This document shows positions 33,373-41,424 of a DNA stretch of 41,424 nt, one piece after another (position 1 is the first letter of the stretch; every line of letters starts with the position of its first letter). Position numbers and translations under genes: made by a program. The notes beneath the pieces were generated by a model. That model was given only the letters and a program-made list of their open reading frames with translations. It searched no databases and had not been told where the DNA came from. The DNA is taken from assembly GCA_023435265.1 (NCBI GenBank), contig JAEYRZ010000201.1, positions 1 through 41,424 of the forward strand, in the 5' to 3' direction. This DNA is from Pseudomonadota bacterium. Its GTDB lineage: Bacteria; Desulfobacterota; Desulfobacteria; Desulfobacterales; Desulfosarcinaceae.

Positions 33373-35280
33373 TCAACGTACGGCTTGAACCGGGGTCGGC
33401 CTGCGCCTGCGCGAAAAAAGCCAGAATGAAAAAGCGATGACGATCGCGCCGCCGGCCAGGAGCGTGGTCGGCCGGGCGAGCATTTCCCGGCAGGCGCACA
33501 GGATCAAGAACCCCATGGCTCCCGCCCCCAGGAGGATCCTATGGGGCATGGGGAGACGCTTGCCGAAGAAGCCGGTGATTGCGGCGGAAAGCAAAACGAC
33601 ACCGACGAGCAGCGCCAGCGAAACGGAAACGATCTCCAGCAGACTGCCGTTGAGGAGCAGCGCCTGGTTGTAGGTGAAGATCAGGGGTATGCAAAACGCC
33701 GGAATGGCCAGCTTGAAGGCTTCGAACCCTGTTTTCAGCGGTTGCGACCCGGCGATCGACGCCGCGCAATAAGCCGGGATGCACACCGGCGGCGTCACTT
33801 CCGCCAGAATGGCATAGTAGAACACCATAAGGTGCGCCGCTAGAAGATCGGTGCCCAGGGCCACGAGGGCGGGCCCGCCGATCGTGACCGCGATGATATA
33901 GGCCGGAGTGCAGGGCATGCCCATGCCCAGGATCAGGGACGTGATCATGATCAGCAGCAGGGCCGGCAGCAGATATCCGCCCGACCAGTGGCTGATGACC
34001 GCGGCGATGCCGAGCGCCAGACCCGTATGGGTGACGATGGCCACCACCATGCCGGCACCGGCGCAGGCCAGGGCGATCATGACCATCTTCTCACCGGCGG
34101 ACTGCAGGGCCTTCAGAAGCCGACGCGGGGTCATGGCGGTCTTTTTCTTGAAGAAGCTGATCACGAAAGATGCCGTGATCGCCCCCATGGCGGCGATGAA
34201 AACCGAATACCCGTAGACGAGCATCGCGATCAGGCACACCAGGGGCGTGAGCAGATAGGCATCCTTGACGATCGCGGAAAGCGGGAGCGTCAACTCGTCT
34301 TCGCCCATTCCCGCGATGTTCTGCTTCAAAGCCACGAAGTGCACGCGGATGACCAGGCTGGCGTAATAGAGCAGGGCCGGCAGTGCCGCCGCCAGGCAGA
34401 TTTTCAGATAAGGAATGCCGGTGATCTCCGACATCACGAACGCCCCGGCACCCATGATGGGCGGCATGTACTGCCCGCCGCTGGAAGCGACGGCTTCGAC
34501 CGCCCCGGCGAAGCGGGGTCGGAAGCCGAGCTTTTTCATCATGGGGATGGTGAAGGTTCCGGTGGCATAGACATTGGCGGCCGCCACGCCGCTGATGGAA
34601 CCGAAAAAGGCGCTGCTGATCACCGACACCTTGGCCGGGCCGCCGCTGCTCTTGCCGGCCAGCCGGCAGGCCAGGTCGGTGAAGAACTTTCCGGTCTGCG
34701 TGCTTTCCATAAATGCCCCGAAGATGACGAACAGCGCCACGAAGGTGGCTGAAATGCCCGTAATGGAGCCATAAATGCCCGCATCGGTCAGCAAGTACTG
34801 CATTTCGATCAGTTCGGACACGGGCAGGGGCTTGGAAAAGAAAACACCGCTGAGCCAGGGCGCGATTTGAAGATATCCCATAAAAGCGACGATCAGGATG
34901 GTCATTGCAGGCACCACTGCCCGGCGGATCGCCTCGAGCAGCAGCAGGATGTTCAGGGCGCCCAAACCCATCTGCATCCACGAAAGCGGGTCGATGAATT
35001 CCAGCCGGCTGCTCAGGGCATCCCGGTTGATGATCAGGTAGAGCGGCGGCAGAAGCGCCAGAAAAGCCATGATCCAGTCATACAGGGGAATGCTCGCTTT
35101 GGGCGCCCGCCGGGTGGCCGGGAAGAGAATGAAGGCCATGGGCAACAGGAACAGCAGATGAACCCCCCGCTGAATCCTCGGTTGCATGACGCCGAAGGTT
35201 GCCGTGTAAATCGCAAAAACCGAGACCCCGGTCAACCATGCGCCGACGGCCTTTCTTTGCCAACCGGATAATTCTCTCAA
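33373..35280 (-). CDS. TRAP transporter fused permease (TAXI type, 4TM+12TM)
   Basis: A 635-residue inner-membrane protein combining the small (Q) and large (M) TRAP permease subunits. About four to five N-terminal helices (VGAWLTGVSVFAIYTATFGVM, HLLFLLPMAFILFPA, WIMAFLALLPPLYLII) precede the DctM-type part with FGAFMESTQTGKFFTDLA, GKSSGGPAKVSVISSAFFGSISG and a second repeat ending GMGMPCTPAYIIAV. This fusion is typical of TAXI-associated transporters. TTG at 35,280 is chosen because GGAGGT stands six bases upstream, and the frame upstream of it lacks membrane-protein character. It is 97 bases downstream of the binding-protein gene and works with it to import an organic anion. Confidence 0.92.
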   Translation of the reverse strand: MRELSGWQRKAVGAWLTGVSVFAIYTATFGVMQPRIQRGVHLLFLLPMAFILFPATRRAPKASIPLYDWIMAFLALLPPLYLIINRDALSSRLEFIDPLSWMQMGLGALNILLLLEAIRRAVVPAMTILIVAFMGYLQIAPWLSGVFFSKPLPVSELIEMQYLLTDAGIYGSITGISATFVALFVIFGAFMESTQTGKFFTDLACRLAGKSSGGPAKVSVISSAFFGSISGVAAANVYATGTFTIPMMKKLGFRPRFAGAVEAVASSGGQYMPPIMGAGAFVMSEITGIPYLKICLAAALPALLYYASLVIRVHFVALKQNIAGMGEDELTLPLSAIVKDAYLLTPLVCLIAMLVYGYSVFIAAMGAITASFVISFFKKKTAMTPRRLLKALQSAGEKMVMIALACAGAGMVVAIVTHTGLALGIAAVISHWSGGYLLPALLLIMITSLILGMGMPCTPAYIIAVTIGGPALVALGTDLLAAHLMVFYYAILAEVTPPVCIPAYCAASIAGSQPLKTGFEAFKLAIPAFCIPLIFTYNQALLLNGSLLEIVSVSLALLVGVVLLSAAITGFFGKRLPMPHRILLGAGAMGFLILCACREMLARPTTLLAGGAIVIAFSFWLFSRRRRPTPVQAVR

Positions 35281-35377
35281 CGGGTTACCTCCGTCTCCAT
35301 GTCCGCTGGTCCGGGTCCGACGCCAGGGGAGGACAGGGTGCGCGCCTCCCCCGAAGCGTGAACCCGGCAAGCCGAGG

Positions 35378-36403
35378 CTATTTCATGTAGCCGGCTTCCT
35401 TGTAGAACTTCTCCGCGCCCGGGTGCAGGGGCACCGCAACGTTGACCCATCCCTGTTCCGGAACGAAGGTTTGGTTGGCATTGTTGATCTTGTGCAATTC
35501 CTGGATGTTCCGGCACAGGATCTTGGTGACGGCGTAAGCCACCGGCTCCGGCACATGGCTGCCCACCAGCAGTTCGCCGGTGCTGACCACGGTCGGCACG
35601 TCGCCCTCCTGCTCTGCGTACGTGCCCTTCGGAATGATCTGTTTACCGGACGACCGCGGCAAGGTTCCCAGCTCTTTGGCCAGGGTGTCGATGCAGTCGT
35701 CTGAAAGCGGAAGCAGGACGCCGCTTCGGCTGACCAGCATTTCAGTGATCGCCGAGGCCGGCAATGCCAGGTGCGTGAAAACGAAATCGACATGGCGGTC
35801 CTTGTAGAGGCTGACCATATCGGCGTAGTTGGCCTGGAACACCTTGCCGCCCGCCTTTTCGATATCCGCGGCCGAGATCCCGTTGAATTTCAGTATATTT
35901 TCAATCAGGGGCAGGTCCGAGGTGCCCTTCATGGGCATGGCCACCTTGAAGGCCCTGCCGCCCTTGACCGCTTTGGCCATATCCGCAACCGATTTCACCC
36001 CCTGGTCTTTGCCGGCCATGCAGTGAACGTAGTAGGTCCCGAATATGCCGCCCAGAGAGCGGACATTCGGATTGGCTTTCTCATAAAGCGGCGCCATGCC
36101 GGTCAAGGCCATCTTGTCCACGAACGTGATGCCCCATCCCAGGTCGTCCTTGCCGCTGGATACGCGCACCGGGTTGACCAGGCCGCCGCCCGGGACCACC
36201 TTGATCGTCAATTTAGGTTCCTTCTCCGAAATCAGTGCGGCGATGCCGCCGGCCTGCACATACCACCCGCCACCCACTCCGCCCGCCACCCACGAAAGGG
36301 TGGTGGGGCTGAGTTCTTCCGCATGCGAAGCATTGGGAACGGCAGCCGCCAGCCCAAGCGCCAGTGTCAGGAACAGCACGGATCTGATGATTTTCCACTG
36401 CAT
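35378..36403 (-). CDS. TAXI-family TRAP transporter solute-binding protein
   Basis: A 341-residue periplasmic binding protein. A Sec signal peptide (about 1-28, ending NASHA-EE) is followed by the TAXI hallmark WVAGGVGGGWYVQAGGIAALI and the central KGTSDLPLIENILKFNGIS and GKVFQANYADMVSLYKDRHVDFVFTHLALPA segments. TAXI proteins bind organic acids such as glutamate-, succinate- or ketoglutarate-like ligands. AAAAAGGAGGCG lies just upstream of the ATG. It is the first gene of the minus-strand transport/catabolism series and is divergent from the GntR-family regulator, the usual sign of local control. Confidence 0.92.
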   Translation of the reverse strand: MQWKIIRSVLFLTLALGLAAAVPNASHAEELSPTTLSWVAGGVGGGWYVQAGGIAALISEKEPKLTIKVVPGGGLVNPVRVSSGKDDLGWGITFVDKMALTGMAPLYEKANPNVRSLGGIFGTYYVHCMAGKDQGVKSVADMAKAVKGGRAFKVAMPMKGTSDLPLIENILKFNGISAADIEKAGGKVFQANYADMVSLYKDRHVDFVFTHLALPASAITEMLVSRSGVLLPLSDDCIDTLAKELGTLPRSSGKQIIPKGTYAEQEGDVPTVVSTGELLVGSHVPEPVAYAVTKILCRNIQELHKINNANQTFVPEQGWVNVAVPLHPGAEKFYKEAGYMK

Positions 36404-36594
36404 GAACGCCTCCTTTTTCGGGTTGATGAATTTTTATGGGAGCGGTCCACCCCTTTTCTCTGTTCGTTCTTGCCGGATGCCGTCCATGAATACCGGCGGC
36501 AGGGTTTACTGTTCGTCTGTTTTCGCAAGAGGCGGTGGTCCGAGGGTGGTACCGCGCACATTTTTTATTATTGATTTTATAAGATCGTGCTTCA

Positions 36595-36628
36595 TCCTTA
36601 GCACCGTAAAAATTTATTTGTCAACAAA
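36595..36628 (-). promoter_or_regulatory. candidate promoter and GntR/FCD-type operator for the TRAP operon
   Basis: On the minus strand TTGACA (36619-36624) is followed 18 bases later by TAAGGA (36595-36600), a passable sigma-70 pair. TTTGTCAACAAA (36617-36628) is a perfect 5-2-5 inverted repeat overlapping the -35 box and fits the T-N-G-T-NN-A-C-N-A style of FCD-type operators. It lies about 215 bases before the binding-protein ATG within a strongly AT-rich divergent region (36,404-36,880). Repression by the neighbouring regulator is inferred. Confidence 0.4.
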
Positions 36629-36880
36629 GCGCGAAACCACCTTTTTCCAATTCGAATTCAATAGATAATTCAATATTTATGGCAATATAAAAGGTAATAT
36701 CGGGGTCAACGGCAGTATTTAATTTTTTAGTTTATAAAATGCAGCCTCTTCAGGTATCGCCATTTTTATCCTCACGCATTTCTTTTTACAATTTGAAATT
36801 TTATTAAATATTTTATAAGAAAGTAACGAATGCACCACTCCGATCATTAAACCATCGTCCGTGCATATAACGGAGATTTC

Positions 36881-37597
36881 ATGGCTGAAAAAAAGCAGCG
36901 CAAAAAGACGGAAAAAATGGATCTGGCCAACAAGGCCTACCACGGCATTCGGCACATGCTGTTCTACAACGAAATACTTCCTGGGCAGAAAATCAAATAC
37001 CAGGATCTGGCCGACAAGATCGGCGTCAGCATTACGCCGGTGATTCATGCGCTGAAGTGGCTGGAGTTCAAAAACATCGTCAGCCACGAGGCCAACCGCG
37101 GCTACTTCGTCAATGAAGTCAGCCTGAAAGAGATTACTGAGATCTACGACAGCCGGCTTTTGCTGGAAGTTTCCCTGGTTTCGGAGATCGTGAACCATCT
37201 TGACGATCCATCGCTGAAACGCCTGGAAAACTGCTTCGAATCCTACCGCAAGGCGGTCAGTGAAGAAAACTATTACAACCGGCTGATGATGGATATGAAG
37301 TTTCACCTGACGCTGGCGTCGATCGCCCAATGCCGCATCCAGTTGAAGATGCTGCAGGAGTTGTTCGACATGCTGCTGCTCAAATATACCCGCAACCTGA
37401 TCCTGCTGGGCATCACGGAAAGCTCCCTGAAAGAGCATGCCCGGATTTTCAAATCGCTGGCAAGCCGGGATACAGATGAACTGCGGCTGGCGCTCTCAAC
37501 CCATCTCGACGACGTTCGCCGGCATATCACCGACGGCTTTAGAAAAATGTTCGAAATCAAGCCGCAGGAGATGGTGGATTTATTCAGTTTGCAGTGA
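36881..37597 (+). CDS. GntR-family regulator (FCD domain)
   Basis: A 238-residue DNA-binding regulator. The N-terminal winged helix (about 15-75) contains LFYNEILPGQKIKYQDLADKIGVSITPVIHALKWLEFKNIV and a wing with GYFVNEVS. The helical FCD effector domain (about 85-225) shows ITEIYDSRLLLEVSLVSEIV, the DMKFHLTLASIA metal/ligand segment, and EHARIFKSLASRDTDELRLALSTHLDDV, including the usual His and Asp ligands. ACGGAGATTTC precedes the ATG. It is divergent from the TAXI-TRAP genes, so it likely senses the imported acid or its breakdown product. It converges with rsgA, whose stop is 45 bases away. Confidence 0.92.
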   Translation: MAEKKQRKKTEKMDLANKAYHGIRHMLFYNEILPGQKIKYQDLADKIGVSITPVIHALKWLEFKNIVSHEANRGYFVNEVSLKEITEIYDSRLLLEVSLVSEIVNHLDDPSLKRLENCFESYRKAVSEENYYNRLMMDMKFHLTLASIAQCRIQLKMLQELFDMLLLKYTRNLILLGITESSLKEHARIFKSLASRDTDELRLALSTHLDDVRRHITDGFRKMFEIKPQEMVDLFSLQ

Positions 37598-37641
37598 CCG
37601 ATCCCGGGGCGCTTCCAGTTCGAAGGTCGTTGCCCCGCCTT

Positions 37642-38757
37642 TCATTTCCGCCACTTGCTTTTCCTGATGACTTTCACCGCCGCGGCCACCGGCTTCCAGC
37701 GCTCCTTTTCGATAAGGGCGGCGCTTTTGTGCTGCCGGTCGGCAAGAAACTGCAGTTCGCGTTTCATTTTGCGGTAGCTTTCGAGGCGGTCGGGTGCAAT
37801 CTCCCCTTCCACCACCGCCCGGCGGACCCGGCAACCGGGTTCGTGCAGATGGCTGCAGTCGGAAAAACGGCACGCCGAGGCAAGCATTTCGACATCCGCA
37901 AAGGCGATCTCCATTCCGCCATCGATGTCCCAAAAAGAGATTTCCCGGATTCCGGGGTTGTCGATCAGCATTCCGCCCTGGGGCATCATGATCAGATCCC
38001 GGCTCGTGGTGGTATGCATTCCCTTGCCGATCCGCGCGCTGATCGAGTTTGTCGCCTGCACCGCTTCTCCGCAAAGCCGATTGACCAGCGTGGACTTGCC
38101 GGCGCCCGAAGAGCCCATCAGAGTGATGGTCCGCCCCCGGGAGAGATACCCTTCCAGCCGGGTCAATCCGGCCATTTCCCCGGCCGAGACCGTGTGCACC
38201 GGCACGCCGACGGCAACGGCTTCGACCTGGTTGACAAAAGGTTCCGGATCGGGGTGCAGATCCGCCTTGGTCAGGACTATGACCGGCGTCAGGGCGCAAT
38301 TGTACACCAGCGTCAGGTATCGTTCGATGCGGCGCAGGTTGAAATCGCGGTCCAATCCGCAGACCACGAAGACGGTGTCCAGATTCGCCGCCAGGACCTG
38401 CTCCTGCCGCGGCAGCGCATCCGGTTTGCACCTGGCGCCTGCAGCCCCCCGGGACAGTGCGTTTCTGCGCGGAAGTACAGCCGTGATGACCGTATCGTCC
38501 AACACGACCCAGTCCCCTACAACGGGGTATAGACCGCCGTCTCGATGGAGGAGCCTGCCGGCCGCCCTGGCGAGCCGCTCATCTTTTCCCTGACGGACAT
38601 AAAAACTGTTCTTGCGCACACCGACGATCCTGGCCGGCATCTGCGCGGCGTCACAAAGTTGGTTCCGGTGCGCCTGGAAGAATGCGGACCATCCCAACGC
38701 TTCGAGAGAACCGGGGTCGACGGACGCCATCGGAAAGATTCGCTTTTCGGTATTCAT
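37642..38757 (-). CDS. rsgA: small ribosomal subunit biogenesis GTPase RsgA
   Basis: A 371-residue circularly permuted GTPase that helps mature the 30S subunit. The OB-fold (about 35-110) precedes the permuted G motifs: G4 TKAD (about 180), G1 GSSGAGKST (about 223-231), G3 DNPG (about 278), then the C-terminal zinc motif CRFSDCSHLHEPGC (about 300-315) with three cysteines and a histidine. All are intact. ATG at 38,757 is selected because it starts the natural MNTEKRIFPMAS N terminus with GGAGTGAT upstream; the open frame extends to 39,132 only by chance. It stands alone and is not functionally tied to its neighbours. Confidence 0.93.
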   Translation of the reverse strand: MNTEKRIFPMASVDPGSLEALGWSAFFQAHRNQLCDAAQMPARIVGVRKNSFYVRQGKDERLARAAGRLLHRDGGLYPVVGDWVVLDDTVITAVLPRRNALSRGAAGARCKPDALPRQEQVLAANLDTVFVVCGLDRDFNLRRIERYLTLVYNCALTPVIVLTKADLHPDPEPFVNQVEAVAVGVPVHTVSAGEMAGLTRLEGYLSRGRTITLMGSSGAGKSTLVNRLCGEAVQATNSISARIGKGMHTTTSRDLIMMPQGGMLIDNPGIREISFWDIDGGMEIAFADVEMLASACRFSDCSHLHEPGCRVRRAVVEGEIAPDRLESYRKMKRELQFLADRQHKSAALIEKERWKPVAAAVKVIRKSKWRK

Positions 38758-38944
38758 ATTCAGATCACTCCACGTTGCCGATATGGATGATGGGCAAGCC
38801 CAATGGGGCAAACCGGATATCTCAATCATGCGCAAAGGGGACGAGGCGCTAGGATACCGCTTGGCGGGAAAGATGCTCGCAATCGAACGGCGGGTGATTT
38901 GGAAAACAGCCTTGAAGGCCTTATTTACTGCCGAAAATTGCCGA

Positions 38945-39007
38945 TTACCGCTGCGGTGAGTCCCCGAGAAAAACGATCGGCGCAATCTCCATTGACGAGG
39001 TACGCAT
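38945..39007 (-). CDS. possible 20-residue micro-ORF upstream of rsgA
   Basis: ATG at 39,007 has AAGGAG at a good distance and opens a 20-residue frame (MRTSSMEIAPIVFLGDSPQR) ending in TAA. It could be a leader peptide or the N-terminal relic of a lost gene. The surrounding 38,758-39,190 stretch holds nothing else recognisable. The assignment is weak and rests mainly on the ribosome-binding site. Confidence 0.25.
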   Translation of the reverse strand: MRTSSMEIAPIVFLGDSPQR

Positions 39008-39190
39008 AAAAACTCCTTTCCTGTTCTTTTGGGCCGGCTTTCTATCGAAAATCGGATCCGGATGTCAATCGTTATCAGCTTGCCATTAGTTTCGGTCCGA
39101 ACATTCGGCGCACGACCCCGGCGCCAACGCAATGTGCTTTAATTTATGCGCTTATCTGCAAAGTTGCGGTTTGATCGATGGCACAGCTTT

Positions 39191-41424
39191 TTAAACCGGT
39201 AATTCGTTTTGGACCAGCAAGTAATCTTTCCAGGGATCTCTTGAGGATTGTTCCAGATGCAGCGGCAAATTCCGCAATGTGAACGCATCCGGCCGCAGGC
39301 CGGCGGAAAGTTCTTCCCACCGCACGGGCATGGAAAGCGGTGCGCCCGGCCGGGCGCGGGTGGAGTAGGGGGCCACGCTGGTGGCGCCGCGTGCGTTGCG
39401 CAGGTAATCGACGAAGATTTTACCTTTGCGGCTCGCTTTGCGTGGATTGTCCGTGTAGCGGGCGGGATCGGCCTTGACCATGCCGGCGGCGATGCCGCGC
39501 GCGAATTGTTTGACCTTGTCCCAGGCGGCCTTTCTTTTGATCGGCAGCTGCACGTGCAGGCCTTTGCCGCCCGAAGTTTTGACGAAGCTGACCAGGCCCA
39601 GACCCTGCAGGATGCCCTTGAGATGCCAGGCCGCCTGGATGACATGCTCCCAGGCCAGGCCGGGATCAGGGTCCAGATCGAAGATCAGGGTGTCGGGCAT
39701 GTCGGGGTCGTCCACGCGGCTGCCCCACGGATGGATCTCCAGGGCGCTGATCTGCGTCAGGGAGATCAATCCGGCCGGGTCGGTGATGTAGATGTAGGTT
39801 TGCTCTTCATTTTCTTCGCGGATGCGCACCCCTTTCAATGCCTCGGGAAGCGTTCCGTTGATGTGCTTTTGATAGAAGCATTCCCCGGTGTGTCCTTCGG
39901 GGCAGCGCACCAGGGTCAACGGGCGTTCGATCAGATGCGGCAGCATGCGCTCGGCTACGGTCTGGTAGTAGGCGGCCATCTCCTTTTTAGTGATGCCCGG
40001 TTCCGGAAAAAGCACGCGGTCGGGGTTGGAGAGCGTTATGCCGGCGATCGAGCCCGCGTCATGCCGCCCAGACCCGCGTGAAGGCTGCGGCCGCGTGGCG
40101 TTCTGAGCCGCCGGGGGATACTCCAGGACGATCTCGGCCGCGGGCTTGTCTTCGCGCAGCCCCTTGAACGATGGCTGGCGCAGAATCCCCTCCGCGGTCC
40201 ATTCCGCGAACACCACTTCCGCCACAAGCTCCGGCGCGGCCCAATGCAGGTTCTTGTCCCGCGGCGCATCGGCAAAGGCCGGTGTTTCGCGCGCTCTTTC
40301 CTGCAGCATCTTTTTGAGCATCTCCCGCTTACGATCGCTGAAGCCGGTGCCCACCCGGCCGGCGTAGATCAGTTCGCCCGAAGGATTGTAATACCCCAGG
40401 AGCAGCGAGCGCAGGCCGGCCGGCGCGGCTTCGGAAGCACTGTAGCCGCCGATGACGAATTCCTGCTGCAGGCGGCACTTGGTTTTGACCCATGTGGAGG
40501 AGCGTTCCTGTGTATAGGGCGCGTCGATCTTTTTAGAGACAATGCCTTCGATGCCCATCTCGCACGCCCGGCGGTAGACGGTTTCGCCCCGCCCGACGAT
40601 CTCTCCGCCGAATCGGATCACAGAAGACTTGACCGCCTGCAGCAGCTCTTTCAAGGCCTGCTTGCGTCGCTGGAGCGGTACGGCTGTTAGGTCGTATCCT
40701 TCGAGGTAGGGGAGATCGAAGAGGAAATAGGCCAGTGTCCCTTTTTTCAGGCCTTGCAGATAATTCTGCAGGGCCTGAAAGTCGGTGGTGCCGTCTTTGC
40801 GCTGCACCACCACTTCTCCGTCAAGAATGGCGTTTCGCACCCGCAGTGCGGCGGCTTCGTAAACGATCTGGGGGAAACGGTCGCTCCAGTCATTGCCGTT
40901 GCGCGTCACCAGCGATACACGCCGATCATGGATCATGCACAGCAGCCGGTAGCCGTCGTACTTGATTTCATGGAGCCAGTCGTCCCCGGCCGGCGGCGAG
41001 GCGGCGGAAACGGCCTTTTGAGGTCGAAACGTCCCCGGAAATTCCGCTTCACGGGCCGCAGGCAGATCGGCCGGATTGAACGGCAGTCCCTGCTGCGGCG
41101 CTGTCGGGACCGATTGGCCTTCCTTCCATTCCCGATCCTGATCGCGGGCGATCGCTTCGATCAGGCGGCCGCTCAACACGCTCTCCGGCCGCCGCTTCAG
41201 GATGCCGTCGCTATCGCCCGCCACGGCTTCGCCGTCGCGGTGCTTGATCAGCAGCCATTGAGGTTTGTCGGAGCGGGGATCGGCCTTCATGCGGGCAAGG
41301 GCCCAACTGCCTTTTAACTTCCTGCCCCGCAGCGTGAACTTGAGCCGGCCTTTTGCATAGGTTTCGCGGGGGTCCTCTTCCGGCTCCCATTCGCCGTAAT
41401 CCCAGACCATGACTGTCCCGGCCC
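39191..41424 (-). CDS. ligD: DNA ligase D (LigD), 5' end outside the window
   Basis: A multidomain ATP-dependent ligase for bacterial non-homologous end joining, with partner Ku. The visible part runs, in order, through the end of the 3'-phosphoesterase domain (GTVMVWDYGEWEP), the ligase domain with the catalytic lysine in HEIKYDGYR and the OB-fold (LLLGYYNPSGELIYAGRVGTGF), and the C-terminal polymerase/primase domain (ITLSNPDRVLFPE, IFDLDPD metal motif, TSGGKGLHVQLP, YLRNARGATSVAPYS). The domain order matches the Pseudomonas type rather than the Mycobacterium type. The frame is open to the last base, so the ATG near 41,410 is internal and roughly a hundred N-terminal residues are missing from view. 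No Ku gene is in the window. Confidence 0.95.
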   Translation of the reverse strand, partial: AGTVMVWDYGEWEPEEDPRETYAKGRLKFTLRGRKLKGSWALARMKADPRSDKPQWLLIKHRDGEAVAGDSDGILKRRPESVLSGRLIEAIARDQDREWKEGQSVPTAPQQGLPFNPADLPAAREAEFPGTFRPQKAVSAASPPAGDDWLHEIKYDGYRLLCMIHDRRVSLVTRNGNDWSDRFPQIVYEAAALRVRNAILDGEVVVQRKDGTTDFQALQNYLQGLKKGTLAYFLFDLPYLEGYDLTAVPLQRRKQALKELLQAVKSSVIRFGGEIVGRGETVYRRACEMGIEGIVSKKIDAPYTQERSSTWVKTKCRLQQEFVIGGYSASEAAPAGLRSLLLGYYNPSGELIYAGRVGTGFSDRKREMLKKMLQERARETPAFADAPRDKNLHWAAPELVAEVVFAEWTAEGILRQPSFKGLREDKPAAEIVLEYPPAAQNATRPQPSRGSGRHDAGSIAGITLSNPDRVLFPEPGITKKEMAAYYQTVAERMLPHLIERPLTLVRCPEGHTGECFYQKHINGTLPEALKGVRIREENEEQTYIYITDPAGLISLTQISALEIHPWGSRVDDPDMPDTLIFDLDPDPGLAWEHVIQAAWHLKGILQGLGLVSFVKTSGGKGLHVQLPIKRKAAWDKVKQFARGIAAGMVKADPARYTDNPRKASRKGKIFVDYLRNARGATSVAPYSTRARPGAPLSMPVRWEELSAGLRPDAFTLRNLPLHLEQSSRDPWKDYLLVQNELPV

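Overview
The window looks like chromosomal DNA of a GC-rich (roughly 60% by eye) anaerobic Desulfobacterota-type bacterium, most likely a sulfate-reducer-like deltaproteobacterium of the Desulfosarcina/Desulfobacteraceae kind. The reasons are a GrdB-like selenoprotein read through an in-frame UGA, a benzoate-CoA-ligase-type acyl-CoA synthetase, a TAXI-TRAP transporter with fused permease, a PAS-LuxR regulator, and an inverted repeat built on the CACAGAG motif. This assignment is inferred from gene content; no rRNA or other taxonomic marker is present. No tRNA, rRNA, CRISPR array or intact insertion sequence was recognised.

Region 1 (1-9,100). A DUF2889 gene and a small AlaX-like tRNA-editing gene precede a complete, tightly overlapping Wadjet operon, jetABCD (1,443-6,809). 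Wadjet systems are SMC/condensin-like complexes that recognise and cut circular plasmids. JetC and especially JetD are short here. Directly downstream lie two truncated genes, head to head: the C-terminal part of a DUF4143-type ATPase and the motor C-terminal half of a UvrD-like helicase without its Walker A motif. This is a recombination scar typical of a defence or accessory island.

Region 2 (9,100-16,080). An unrecognised 322-residue coiled-coil protein is divergent from a nuclease/ATPase pair of the SbcD/SbcC (YhaO/YhaN) kind. A PAS-LuxR regulator follows.

Region 3 (16,080-24,070). Two tandem micro-ORFs with good ribosome-binding sites lie upstream of a rho-independent terminator. Then come a cytosolic four-helix copper-storage protein, a MaoC-like hydratase downstream of a selenoprotein of the glycine/betaine/sarcosine/D-proline reductase B family with a visible SECIS hairpin, an EamA exporter, a YihY/BrkB membrane protein, and a CHASE2-transmembrane-Ser/Thr kinase.

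Region 4 (24,070-27,000). A minus-strand envelope cassette holds two L,D-transpeptidases flanking an alanine-zipper (Lpp/OprI-like) lipoprotein with C-terminal lysines, which suggests covalent anchoring of outer-membrane lipoprotein to peptidoglycan. Just beside it is a decayed roughly 75-bp copy of the 3' end of the acyl-CoA ligase gene found 3.3 kb away.

Region 5 (27,400-37,600). A catabolic island on the minus strand contains a TAXI solute-binding protein, a fused TRAP permease, a three-subunit flavin/iron-sulfur amino-acid dehydrogenase (HcnABC/opine-oxidase type), an Asp/Glu/hydantoin racemase-family protein, and a benzoate-CoA-ligase-type enzyme. A divergent GntR/FCD regulator probably controls it. 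The likely theme is import and oxidation of an N-containing carboxylate or D-amino/imino acid followed by CoA activation; the substrate cannot be read from the sequence.

Region 6 (37,600-41,424). The ribosome-assembly GTPase rsgA is followed by ligD, the multidomain end-joining ligase, whose start lies outside the window.
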